From Aquimarina algiphila (GTDB taxonomy: Bacteria > Bacteroidota > Bacteroidia > Flavobacteriales > Flavobacteriaceae), in contig NZ_VLNR01000066.1 of the NCBI RefSeq assembly GCF_007489275.1, forward strand, positions 1,725 through 39,965: 38,241 nt of DNA. The letters are read 5' to 3'. This document shows positions 1-9,286 of the stretch, piece by piece. Position 1 is the stretch's first letter. Each line of letters begins with the position of its first letter. Both the position numbers and the translations under genes were made by a program. A model generated the notes under the pieces. It did not search any database, had not been told where the DNA came from, and worked only from the letters and a program-made list of their open reading frames with translations.

Positions 1-1851
1 TTCTTCTCCGCCATTCGTTACTGTAAAGCTCGTTACTCCGGCTGGGATAATAACGCCATCTCCCGCAACATTGAGTGTTACTCCATTACTAAAAGTAGGT
101 GGGGTATCATAATCAGCTGTCACTGTAGCCGTAACATCAGTAATACTAAAAGGAAAAGTTAAAGCTGCTACACTCGAACTGCTTAAAGTCACCGTATGGA
201 CCAAAGCCGTTCCTTCTGTTTCACTGGCATCACTGACACTAGCAATGGTAATACAAATATTTTCTGAAGAAGAAAGGATAGCTGTATTATATGTTGTTGA
301 ATAATCCACTCCAGCCTCGGTTACAAGCCCATTCGATGAATTAACAGTAGCAGGATCTATTGCTCCAAACTGTTGTCCATCACCTCCATCGGTATTAATA
401 TCATCATAAGCTTCGTTTGCATCACTACAACCATCGCCGTCACTATCTGTGTCCAAATGGTTAGGGATATTATCTCCATCAGTATCAATGTATGTACAGT
501 ACGAAAAACTAGAAAATAAAAATGTTACATTACCATTATTTACAACATTACCATCTTGTCTTTGTTTTCTGGTAATAACATCAAAAGAAGATACAAGACC
601 TATAATTGTTATATCCGAATAATTAAGTGTTGTATCACCAGAACCATTAGTATAAGAAGTAATCGTAGGTGATAAACTATTATTATTAAGTATGATATTT
701 GAGTTACCTCCAGAAGTAGTTGTATAATCACCATTAGGAAAAGCAGTAGGGCTCATTAAATCACTCATATTTATAGCTTGCACATTTGGCCCTGTAGCAT
801 TAACCGTAACCCTATCCCCTTGATCTATACCTGACCATCTAAATTTAACATCTGCAATAGGTTCACTAAAAGTGAATGTATACACAACAGTTTCTCCAAT
901 ACCATCATCTACTTGTTGCCCTTGTATTCTCAAAGAAGTTGCATTTTCAACTTGAAGTTGAGATAAAGCTCCTCCATTAACAAGATTTGCAACCGCAGTT
1001 ACATCAACATTTACACTATTAAAATCATAAATATCATTGATAAACCCAACACCATTTTGATTTCCAGAAGGCGCTGTACCCACGTTAATAGCTGCTGAAG
1101 AACAATTAAAACTTTCATTTGTATTTAAAATACCATCATTATCTGCATCAAGATCACAACCATTAGGTACATTATCACCGTCACTATCTACTGTATCATT
1201 AAAACCTGGACAAGCATCCGAAACATCGGGTACCCCATCATTATCACTATCATTATCGGTAACTGCCTCTTCAAGGGCTAAATCATCTACAAAATTCCAT
1301 GTATTTGCACAAGATCCTGAAGCAATAAACTCAAGTAAGAAAGTTCCACTTGAAGGAGCTACAAAACTAACACTTGGTCTACTCCATACATTTTCTATAC
1401 TTGGAGCCGAAACCGTACCAACAACTATTCCATCCAATCTAAGTTCTAATTGGGGAGTACATGCCGTCTGAAGAGGTCTTGTTTCAATAAGATAATCAAA
1501 TGAAAAAGTATATTGAGTTCCTGCAACAACAGTTACATTTTGTGATATCCCTTCGGGATTTGCCCCAAAAACTCTAAAACCAAAATAGCAACCTCCATTA
1601 GGAGATGCAGGTCTAGATGCTGTGGTTACAAACCATGCTCTTTGTGTCTCTGTAGACCTATCAGGAGTAAATATTTGCCCCCAACTATCAGGCGCTACAC
1701 TATCTGTAGCATTATCTGCCGTACAGTCTACTCCAGAAACATCTAGACCAGGGTTTGTCAATAAATTCTGTGCATAGCCTTCAACTGAAAAAAATAAAAA
1801 AAGTAAAGGTATTATCTTAAAATACGAAAAAGATCTGGATATAAACTGCAT
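1..1851 (-). CDS. Secreted multidomain surface protein, N-terminal part (gene continues past left edge)
   Basis: An open frame of 617 codons runs to base 1 without a stop, so the C-terminus is missing. It begins with a signal peptide (MQFISRSFSYFK, then a hydrophobic stretch, ending near GYAQN). A jelly-roll-like region of about 165 residues resembles a carbohydrate-binding CBM4/9 fold. Next come Asp-rich calcium-binding thrombospondin type-3-like repeats (motifs such as DSDNDGVPD, DADNDGILN, DTDGDNIPN). A second beta-rich domain of about 170 residues lies between repeat sets. The visible part ends in a Calx-beta-like segment (SDASETEGTALVHTVTLS). An in-frame ATG at 1863 is an alternative start; I prefer 1851 because the signal peptide is then of usual form. 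Such proteins in Flavobacteriaceae often end in a gliding-motility or type IX secretion sorting domain, which cannot be checked here. Likely role is cell-surface adhesion or glycan binding (inference). Confidence 0.8.
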   Translation of the reverse strand, partial: MQFISRSFSYFKIIPLLFLFFSVEGYAQNLLTNPGLDVSGVDCTADNATDSVAPDSWGQIFTPDRSTETQRAWFVTTASRPASPNGGCYFGFRVFGANPEGISQNVTVVAGTQYTFSFDYLIETRPLQTACTPQLELRLDGIVVGTVSAPSIENVWSRPSVSFVAPSSGTFLLEFIASGSCANTWNFVDDLALEEAVTDNDSDNDGVPDVSDACPGFNDTVDSDGDNVPNGCDLDADNDGILNTNESFNCSSAAINVGTAPSGNQNGVGFINDIYDFNSVNVDVTAVANLVNGGALSQLQVENATSLRIQGQQVDDGIGETVVYTFTFSEPIADVKFRWSGIDQGDRVTVNATGPNVQAINMSDLMSPTAFPNGDYTTTSGGNSNIILNNNSLSPTITSYTNGSGDTTLNYSDITIIGLVSSFDVITRKQRQDGNVVNNGNVTFLFSSFSYCTYIDTDGDNIPNHLDTDSDGDGCSDANEAYDDINTDGGDGQQFGAIDPATVNSSNGLVTEAGVDYSTTYNTAILSSSENICITIASVSDASETEGTALVHTVTLSSSSVAALTFPFSITDVTATVTADYDTPPTFSNGVTLNVAGDGVIIPAGVTSFTVTNGGEE

Positions 1852-2807
1852 AAGAAGAAACATTAATAGACAAAAAACTAGCTGATTATAAGTAAGCTAC
1901 ACTTTGAATAAAGTAGGTTAGTAAAATATAACACTATAGAAGGCTAAATAATAGGTTGTAGACATATAATATCTACTACAGCAGGATTTTTTATTATGCC
2001 AATATTAGGAATCTTAAGCAAGGATTTTTTAGATAAAAAAATCCGAAGAAAATTTAATAGCCGCAAGGGCAACAAATCTGAGGTAAAAGTACTTTTTTTC
2101 ATATGACGATTATTTATAACATCTACGAAAACTTAATAGGGTTAGTTCTCATAAATCGTTTACAAAATATTACAAACAAAACACACGGTACACATAAGCC
2201 ACACATAAGTTACTGTTAAACCGTAAGTTAATGTTTGCGAAATTAAGAAAATAAATCTTCTTATTTTAACATTCTAAAGAAAAATTTCTTAATAATATCG
2301 ATGTAACACCAATTTTAATCGATTAAATGCACAATTAAAATCTCGCACAACATCTGCTCGCCAAAGTTATTTTTATAATTAAAAGGAATTATCCTTTGTT
2401 GGTTCTGTTTAATTGCTATCTGTATTTAATAAATACACACAGCATTATCACTAAGTTAATAAAGGAAGTAAAATCTATTCATATTCATTTCAGCCTTCTT
2501 AGAAACCCTTATTATTAGCAAATTACTATAAATATAAAAACTTTAACATTTATTTTTATGACAAAAAACACGATAATTGACATAACATCAATTTTCATCG
2601 ACCAAAAACATAGTCTTTTGAACTATTGTATGATTTTAGCTTCTATTTTTAAACATATACTCAAAAAAGTCATATACCATGATTATCTATTTTTAGTACT
2701 ATATTTGCAACCTTATTAAGCCAAGCTATACCAAATTCATTGAAAAGGGAGCATCATATATTCTATTAAGGCTATAAGATAAGATCTGAAAAAAATAATA
2801 CAATTAA
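1852..2807. other. AT-rich non-coding gap between surface protein gene and prfC
   Basis: About 950 bases without a convincing gene in any frame. It separates the divergent surface protein gene (minus) from prfC (plus), so it should hold both promoters. The only structures I can name are a TAnnTTTG promoter box near its right end and an A/T-dominated hairpin at 2022-2044 (GGATTTTTT, five-base loop, AAAAAATCC). No -7 box for the minus-strand gene was found close to its start. Confidence 0.5.
2700..2707 (+). promoter_or_regulatory. Predicted prfC promoter, -7 box
   Basis: TATATTTG is an exact match to the Bacteroidota -7 consensus TAnnTTTG and is the match nearest to prfC. It predicts a leader of about 95 bases. 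No clear TTTG -33 element sits at the expected distance. Confidence 0.5.
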
Positions 2808-4394
2808 ATGAAATTTACAGACGAAATAGGAAGAAGAAGAACTTTTGGAATTATCTCTCACCCAGATGCAGGTAAAACTACATTAACAGAAAAATTATTA
2901 CTTTTTGGAGGAGCAATTCAAGAAGCTGGAGCAGTAAAGTCTAATAAAATCAAAAAAGGTGCTACAAGTGATTTTATGGAAATTGAGCGTCAACGTGGTA
3001 TATCTGTAGCAACTTCTGTATTAGCTTTTGAATATAAAAACATCAAGATTAACATCCTAGATACTCCTGGACATAAGGATTTTGCTGAGGATACTTTTAG
3101 AACATTAACTGCAGTTGATAGCGTTATTGTTGTTATTGACGTAGCAAAGGGTGTTGAGGAACAAACTGAAAAACTAGTTTCTGTATGTAGGATGAGAAAT
3201 ATTCCTATGATTGTGTTTATTAACAAATTAGATCGTGAAGGAAAAGATGCTTTTGAATTGCTTGATGAAATTGAACAAAAATTAGGACTAACTGTAACCC
3301 CTTTAAGTTTTCCTATTGGAATGGGTTATGATTTTAAAGGTATTTATAACATTTGGGAGAAAAACATCAATCTGTTTAGCGGGGATAGTAGAAAGAATAT
3401 TGAAGAGACTATAGAAATATCTGATTTGTCTTCTCAGGAGCTCAATGCGACAATTGGAGATACAGCTGCGGATACATTACGTGAAGAATTAGAACTCGTA
3501 GAAGGGATATATCCTTCTTTTGAAAAAGAAGATTATCAAAATGGAAATTTACAGCCCGTATTTTTTGGATCTGCTCTAAATAATTTTGGAGTAAGAGAGT
3601 TGTTAGATTGTTTTGTAACCATTGCACCTCCTCCAAGACCAAAAGAAAGTGATATTAGGATAGTAAAACCTGAAGAGAAGGATTTTACAGGGTTTGTTTT
3701 TAAAATTCACGCTAATATGGACCCTAAACATAGAGATCGACTGGCATTTATAAAAATTGTATCAGGCACTTTTGAAAGAAATGTACCTTATCTACATACA
3801 AGGCATAATAAAAAGCTTAAATTCTCAAGCCCAAATGCTTTTTTTGCTGAGAAAAAAGAAATTGTTGATATTTCATACCCAGGAGATATTGTGGGCTTAC
3901 ATGATACAGGAAATTTTAAAATTGGAGATACTCTTACTAAAGGTGAAGTATTACATTATAAGGGTATACCTAGTTTCTCTCCAGAGCATTTTCGATATAT
4001 CAATAATGCTGATCCAATGAAATCTAAACAATTATCAAAAGGTATTGATCAATTAATGGATGAAGGAGTAGCTCAACTTTTTACTTTAGAAATGAATGGA
4101 AGAAAAGTTATTGGTACCGTGGGCGCTTTACAATATGAAGTGATTCAATATCGATTAGAACATGAGTATGGAGCCAAATGTACTTATGAAAATCTAAATG
4201 TTCATAAAGCTTGTTGGATTGAGCCGACGGATATAAATAATGAAGAATTTAAAGAATTTAAACGGGTAAAAAGTAAATTTTTAGCAAAGGATAAACAAGA
4301 TCAATTGGTCTTTTTTGCAGATTCTTCTTTTAGTCTTCAAATGACTCAGCAAAAATATCCTTCGATACAATTTCATTTTACATCTGAATTCTAA
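2808..4394 (+). CDS. prfC: Peptide chain release factor 3
   Basis: Cytosolic GTPase that recycles release factors 1 and 2 from the ribosome after stop-codon peptide release. At 528 residues it matches the usual RF3 length (about 529 in Escherichia coli). The N-terminal G domain shows the P-loop SHPDAGKTT (residues 17-25), the switch I region ending in ERQRGISVATSV, the G3 motif DTPGHKDF, and the G4 motif NKLD. The HPDAGKTT loop and the C-terminal domain with ALQYEVIQYRLEHEYG are typical of RF3 and separate it from EF-G. It is monocistronic: its own promoter lies in the gap to the left and a strong hairpin terminator follows 44 bases after the stop. The next gene is convergent. Confidence 0.96.
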   Translation: MKFTDEIGRRRTFGIISHPDAGKTTLTEKLLLFGGAIQEAGAVKSNKIKKGATSDFMEIERQRGISVATSVLAFEYKNIKINILDTPGHKDFAEDTFRTLTAVDSVIVVIDVAKGVEEQTEKLVSVCRMRNIPMIVFINKLDREGKDAFELLDEIEQKLGLTVTPLSFPIGMGYDFKGIYNIWEKNINLFSGDSRKNIEETIEISDLSSQELNATIGDTAADTLREELELVEGIYPSFEKEDYQNGNLQPVFFGSALNNFGVRELLDCFVTIAPPPRPKESDIRIVKPEEKDFTGFVFKIHANMDPKHRDRLAFIKIVSGTFERNVPYLHTRHNKKLKFSSPNAFFAEKKEIVDISYPGDIVGLHDTGNFKIGDTLTKGEVLHYKGIPSFSPEHFRYINNADPMKSKQLSKGIDQLMDEGVAQLFTLEMNGRKVIGTVGALQYEVIQYRLEHEYGAKCTYENLNVHKACWIEPTDINNEEFKEFKRVKSKFLAKDKQDQLVFFADSSFSLQMTQQKYPSIQFHFTSEF

Positions 4395-4436
4395 AATTAG
4401 CTTTAAATACTTTTCAATAAAATAACAAAGACCTAT

Positions 4437-4470
4437 AAAAAACCCTCCTAATCTGTATTAGGAGGGTTTT
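4437..4470. terminator. Bidirectional terminator between prfC and the DUF3467 gene
   Basis: A perfect 14-bp inverted repeat (AAAACCCTCCTAAT and ATTAGGAGGGTTTT) with a CTGT loop lies between two convergent genes. Runs of T at the 3' side on each strand let it stop transcription both ways. Confidence 0.9.
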
Positions 4471-4497
4471 AAATTTTATATATAACTATAGATAATA

Positions 4498-4812
4498 TTA
4501 AGCTTCGCCTGTAGGGCCAAAGTTCATAGGAATAGGAGCTTGCTCATAATCTTTAATCTCTCCATGAGCAGCCTCAAAACGATTTACATTATCATTAAGT
4601 GCCTTAAGTAATCTTTTGGCGTGCTGCGGAGTCAAAATAATTCTACTTTTCACTTTGCTTTTAGGCCTACCCGGCATAATATTTACAAAGTCAACCACAA
4701 ATTCGGAAACCGAGTGATTTATAATAGCAAGATTACTATATATCCCATCTGCGATAGCTTCATCCAATTCAATATTCAATTGATTTTGCTTCTGATTATT
4801 TTTATCTGCCAT
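4498..4812 (-). CDS. DUF3467 domain protein
   Basis: A 104-residue cytosolic protein with no signal peptide or membrane segment. The sequence, including the centre HSVSEFVVDFVNIMPGRPK, then SRIILTPQHAKRLLKAL, is that of the DUF3467 family, a small family of unknown function that I recall being encoded next to rpoC in Bacteroidota. It follows rpoC on the same strand by 67 bases, but a good terminator lies in between, so it is expressed either by read-through or from an unrecognised promoter. The conserved place beside RNA polymerase genes hints at a transcription or translation role, but this is only context. Confidence 0.9.
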   Translation of the reverse strand: MADKNNQKQNQLNIELDEAIADGIYSNLAIINHSVSEFVVDFVNIMPGRPKSKVKSRIILTPQHAKRLLKALNDNVNRFEAAHGEIKDYEQAPIPMNFGPTGEA

Positions 4813-4840
4813 AACTAATTTTATTTTAGCATCTTTCTAT

Positions 4841-4872
4841 AAAAAAAGAAAGCCTGCCTAAAAAGGCAGGCT
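4841..4872 (-). terminator. Terminator after rpoC
   Basis: Read on the minus strand, a 9-bp stem (AGCCTGCCT with AGGCAGGCT, four-base loop) is followed by a T-rich run (TTCTTTTTTT). It lies 8 bases after the rpoC stop and just before the DUF3467 start, so it ends or attenuates the ribosomal protein and polymerase operon. Confidence 0.85.
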
Positions 4873-4879
4873 CTTCTTA

Positions 4880-7800
4880 TTAATTATAATTAACTTCTTG
4901 TCGTTGTTCCATTCGTTCTTCAAATTCATCATTCGAACCAACAATGATACTTTCATAGTCTCTCATCCCTGTTCCTGCTGGTATTCTATGTCCAACAATT
5001 ACATTTTCTTTAAGACCTTCAAGTGTATCAATTTTACCACTTACAGCAGCTTCATTTAATACTTTTGTCGTTTCCTGGAACGATGCCGCAGAAATAAATG
5101 ACTTAGTCTGTAGCGATGCTCTTGTAATACCTTGCAGTATTGGAGTAGCCGTTGCAGGAGAAACATCTCTTGCTGTAACTAAGTTTTTATCATCTCTACG
5201 TAATGAAGAATTTTCATCTCTTAGATCACGAGGAGAAATAATTTGTCCTGGTTTAAGGTTCTCACTATCTCCAGCATCTTCAACTACCTTCATTCCAAAT
5301 ATCTCATCATTCTCTTCAATAAAATCAGCTTTATGTACTAATTGATTTTCTAAGAAGATAGTATCTCCCGGATCCTGAATTCTTACTTTACGCATCATCT
5401 GACGAACTACAACTTCAAAGTGTTTATCATTAATTTTCACACCTTGCAATCGATATACTTCCTGTACTTCATTAACCAAATACTGTTGTACAGCAGAAGG
5501 CCCTTTAATTTTAAGAATATCTTCTGGAGTAATCGATCCATCTGATAATGGCATTCCTGCACGTACATAATCATTCTCTTGTACAAGGATTTGATTCGAA
5601 AGTTTTACAAGATACTTTTTAATCTCTCCTATTCTAGATTCTACGATGATCTCTCTATTACCACGTTTGATTTTTCCAAATGAAACCACACCATCAATTT
5701 CACTAACCACAGCAGGATTAGATGGGTTACGAGCTTCGAATAGCTCTGTTACTCTTGGAAGACCTCCAGTAATATCACCTGCTTTAGCAGATTTACGAGG
5801 GATTTTCACTAAAATCTTACCTACACCAATCTTATCATTATCATCCACCATAAGGTGTGCTCCAACTGGTAGGTTATAAGAACGTAATACTTCATCTCCT
5901 TTACCTAGTACATGAAGTGTTGGTATCTTTTTCTTATCACGAGATTCAGAAATTACTTTTTCCTGGAATCCTGTTTGTTCATCTATCTCTACCTGGTAAG
6001 TAATACCTTGTTCAATATTTTCATATTTAACTCTACCTGCAAATTCAGAAATGATTACACCATTATATGGATCCCATTGACAAACAACCTGATCAGTTTT
6101 GATCGTATCACCATCTTTAATAAACAACTGAGAACCATAAGGAATTAAGTTTGTACTTAAAACAATCTTGGTTTTTGGATCGATAACTTTAATTTCTGAT
6201 GTACGAGAAATTACTACATCGATCTCATTTCCATCATTATCTTCTCCTTTAACTGTCTTCAGTTCTTCAATTTCAGCTTTACCTGCAAATTTAGATTTCA
6301 GTTGATTTTCTTCTGAAATGTTACCTGCAATACCTCCTACGTGGAATGTACGTAAAGTAAGCTGTGTACCCGGTTCACCAATAGATTGAGCTGCTACAAC
6401 CCCTACGGCCTCTCCTCGTTGTACTGTTTTACCAGTAGCAAGGTTACGTCCATAACATTTTACACAAATTCCTTTCTTAGCTTCACAAGTAAGTGCAGAA
6501 CGAACTTCTACTGATTCTACTGGAGAATTCTCAATATTCTTGGCAACTTCATCGGTAATCTCTACACCTGCTTCTGCTAATACTTCCTGAGTTAACGGAT
6601 TAATAACATCTTGTAGAGAAGTTCTACCTACAATTCTAGCTGCAAGTCCTTCTATAATCTCTTCATTTTTCTTTAATGGAGATACTTCTACACCTCTAAG
6701 CGTACCACAATCTTCTATATTAACAATAACATCTTGAGCAACATCAACCAAACGACGTGTTAAATATCCTGCATCTGCAGTTTTAAGAGCTGTATCTGCA
6801 AGACCTTTACGAGCACCGTGAGTAGAGATAAAGTATTCTAAAATAGAAAGTCCTTCTTTAAAGTTAGAAAGAATTGGATTTTCAATAATCTCTCCACCAG
6901 CAGAACTAGCTTTCTTAGGTTTTGCCATCAATCCACGCATTCCTGTTAGCTGTCGAATCTGTTCTTTAGATCCCCTTGCTCCAGAATCAAGCATCATATA
7001 TACAGAGTTAAATCCTTGTTGATCTTCTCTAATACGCTTCATCGATAATTCTGTCAATTCTGCATTTGTAGACGTCCATATATCAATAACCTGATTATAA
7101 CGCTCATTATTAGTGATCAGACCCATGTTATAGTTCCCTACAATATCATCTACCTTAGCATTAGCATCAGCAATCATGGTATGCTTCTCTTTAGGAATAA
7201 TAATATCACCTAAACTAAATGATAAACCACCCTGGAATGCAAAGTTATATCCTAAAGTCTTGATTTCATCTAAGAATTCAGCTGTTTCAGGAACACTTGT
7301 TACCTTCAAAATACCTCCGATAATATCTCTTAGTGATTTTTTCGTTAGTACTTCATTAATATATCCTGCTTTTTCTGGAACTTTCTCATTAAATAATACA
7401 CGACCTGTTGTAGTTTCTATAATTTTAGTTACTACTTCTCCTTCTTCATTGATATCTTTAGTACGAACTTTAATATTAGCATTAATATCAAGTCTCTTCT
7501 CGTTATATGCAATAGTAACTTCTTCTGGAGAATAGAACGTAAGATCTTCACCTTTAATTTCTAACTCAGGAGTAGACCTACGTGATTTAGTCATATAATA
7601 CAGACCCAATACCATATCCTGAGAAGGAACTGTTACCGGTGACCCATTGGCAGGGTTAAGAATATTGTGTGATGCTAACATCAACAACTGTGATTCTAAA
7701 ATTGCTTCTGGTCCAAGCGGTAAATGTACTGCCATTTGATCTCCATCAAAATCGGCATTAAATGCAGTACACACTAATGGGTGTAATTGTATCGCTTTAC

Positions 7801-9181
7801 CTTCAATAAGTTTAGGTTGAAATGCCTGAATTCCTAATCGGTGAAGCGTAGGAGCACGGTTTAATAATACTGGATGTCCTTTTAAGACATTCTCCAAGAT
7901 ATCCCAAACCACTGGCTCTTTTCTATCTATAATTTTCTTAGCAGATTTTACTGTTTTTACAATACCACGTTCGATCAATTTTCTAATCACAAACGGTTTG
8001 TATAATTCGGCTGCCATATTCTTTGGAAGACCACATTCGAATAATTTCAATTCTGGTCCTACAACAATAACAGAACGTGCTGAATAATCCACACGTTTAC
8101 CAAGTAAGTTTTGACGGAAACGTCCTTGCTTACCTTTTAACGAATCAGATAACGATTTTAACGGTCTGTTAGAATCTGTTTTAACAGCAGAAGCTTTACG
8201 CGTATTATCAAATAATGAATCTACAGATTCTTGAAGCATACGTTTTTCATTACGCAAAATAACTTCTGGAGCTTTGATTTCCATCAAACGCTTCAAACGG
8301 TTGTTACGAATTATTACTCTACGGTATAAATCATTTAAATCTGATGTCGCAAAACGACCTCCATCTAATGGTACTAAAGGACGTAATTCTGGCGGAATTA
8401 CAGGTACAACTTTAAGTACCATCCATTCTGGATTGTTCTCTCTATTTTTATTAGCATCACGGAACGACTCTACAACCTGAAGACGTTTTAATGCTTCAGT
8501 TTTACGTTGTTTAGATGTTTCGTTATTAGCTTTATGTCTAAGTTCATAAGAAAGGGCATCGAGGTCGATTCTTCTTAAAATTTCGATAAGGCATTCTGCT
8601 CCCATCTTTGCAATGAACTTATTCGGATCTGTATCATCAAGATATAGATTTTCCTGTGGAAGGCTATCTAAAATATTTAAATACTCTTCTTCTGTAAGGA
8701 AATCCATTTTCTGTACAGCTTCACCCTCTTCATTTTTGGCGATACCAGGTTGAATTACTACATAACGTTCGTAGTAGATAATCATATCTAACTTCTTAGA
8801 AGGAAGACCTAGTAAATATCCTATTTTATTTGGTAAAGAACGGAAATACCAGATGTGAGCCACAGGAACAACTAAGTTAATGTGCCCTACTCTATCTCTA
8901 CGAACTTTCTTTTCGGTAACTTCTACCCCACATCGATCACAAACGATACCTTTGTAACGAATTCTTTTATATTTACCACAAGCACATTCAAAGTCCTTTA
9001 CAGGTCCAAAAATACGCTCACAGAACAAACCATCACGCTCAGGTTTGTGAGTACGATAATTGATAGTTTCGGGTTTTAATACCTCTCCCTTAGATGCTGC
9101 CAAAATTGACTCAGGAGATGCTAAACCTATAGAGATCTTATTAAACCTCTTTACTGTATTCTTATCATTATTTCTTGCCAT
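4880..9181 (-). CDS. rpoC: DNA-directed RNA polymerase subunit beta'
   Basis: Largest catalytic subunit of RNA polymerase, 1433 residues, typical for Bacteroidota. The N-terminal zinc ribbon has C66, C68, C81 and C84 (ECACG, then CDRCG). The absolutely conserved magnesium-binding motif NADFDGDQMAVH lies near residue 480. A second zinc site is seen at CEAKKGICVKCYG, followed by the trigger-loop and bridge-helix region (GEPGTQLTLRTFHVGG). The C-terminal region holds sandwich-barrel hybrid motif insertions. It is co-directional with rpoB, separated by 105 bases that contain a hairpin repeat rather than a gene. The ATG start is the one conserved in the family (MARNNDKN then FNKISIGLASPE). It is the last gene before the operon terminator. 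Confidence 0.98.
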   Translation of the reverse strand: MARNNDKNTVKRFNKISIGLASPESILAASKGEVLKPETINYRTHKPERDGLFCERIFGPVKDFECACGKYKRIRYKGIVCDRCGVEVTEKKVRRDRVGHINLVVPVAHIWYFRSLPNKIGYLLGLPSKKLDMIIYYERYVVIQPGIAKNEEGEAVQKMDFLTEEEYLNILDSLPQENLYLDDTDPNKFIAKMGAECLIEILRRIDLDALSYELRHKANNETSKQRKTEALKRLQVVESFRDANKNRENNPEWMVLKVVPVIPPELRPLVPLDGGRFATSDLNDLYRRVIIRNNRLKRLMEIKAPEVILRNEKRMLQESVDSLFDNTRKASAVKTDSNRPLKSLSDSLKGKQGRFRQNLLGKRVDYSARSVIVVGPELKLFECGLPKNMAAELYKPFVIRKLIERGIVKTVKSAKKIIDRKEPVVWDILENVLKGHPVLLNRAPTLHRLGIQAFQPKLIEGKAIQLHPLVCTAFNADFDGDQMAVHLPLGPEAILESQLLMLASHNILNPANGSPVTVPSQDMVLGLYYMTKSRRSTPELEIKGEDLTFYSPEEVTIAYNEKRLDINANIKVRTKDINEEGEVVTKIIETTTGRVLFNEKVPEKAGYINEVLTKKSLRDIIGGILKVTSVPETAEFLDEIKTLGYNFAFQGGLSFSLGDIIIPKEKHTMIADANAKVDDIVGNYNMGLITNNERYNQVIDIWTSTNAELTELSMKRIREDQQGFNSVYMMLDSGARGSKEQIRQLTGMRGLMAKPKKASSAGGEIIENPILSNFKEGLSILEYFISTHGARKGLADTALKTADAGYLTRRLVDVAQDVIVNIEDCGTLRGVEVSPLKKNEEIIEGLAARIVGRTSLQDVINPLTQEVLAEAGVEITDEVAKNIENSPVESVEVRSALTCEAKKGICVKCYGRNLATGKTVQRGEAVGVVAAQSIGEPGTQLTLRTFHVGGIAGNISEENQLKSKFAGKAEIEELKTVKGEDNDGNEIDVVISRTSEIKVIDPKTKIVLSTNLIPYGSQLFIKDGDTIKTDQVVCQWDPYNGVIISEFAGRVKYENIEQGITYQVEIDEQTGFQEKVISESRDKKKIPTLHVLGKGDEVLRSYNLPVGAHLMVDDNDKIGVGKILVKIPRKSAKAGDITGGLPRVTELFEARNPSNPAVVSEIDGVVSFGKIKRGNREIIVESRIGEIKKYLVKLSNQILVQENDYVRAGMPLSDGSITPEDILKIKGPSAVQQYLVNEVQEVYRLQGVKINDKHFEVVVRQMMRKVRIQDPGDTIFLENQLVHKADFIEENDEIFGMKVVEDAGDSENLKPGQIISPRDLRDENSSLRRDDKNLVTARDVSPATATPILQGITRASLQTKSFISAASFQETTKVLNEAAVSGKIDTLEGLKENVIVGHRIPAGTGMRDYESIIVGSNDEFEERMEQRQEVNYN

Positions 9182-9236
9182 AATATATGGTTGCTAAAGA
9201 ATTATTGTAATTTAAAATTGAATAATACATTGATAA

Positions 9237-9274
9237 CAAACTGTCTCCTTTGACGAGCTCAGGATGACAGTTTG
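9237..9274. repeat. Hairpin repeat in the rpoB-rpoC spacer
   Basis: A 9-bp inverted repeat (CAAACTGTC and GACAGTTTG) encloses a 20-base loop containing TTTGACGAGCTCAGGAT. The core resembles a short intergenic repeat that I recognise from many Bacteroidota genomes (TTCGACAAGCTCAGGATGACA-like). Copy number in this genome cannot be seen from one window. Confidence 0.55.
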
Positions 9275-9286
9275 GTTATTTTTATA

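Noticed and set aside
400..1260. Repeated GAT/AAT-rich coding segments as a DNA tandem repeat
   Set aside because: They encode Asp-rich thrombospondin type-3-like repeats; the DNA repeats are degenerate and explained by the protein.
2022..2044. Hairpin GGATTTTTT/AAAAAATCC as a terminator
   Set aside because: The stem is almost entirely A-T and no gene ends nearby on either strand; kept only as a note in the gap description.
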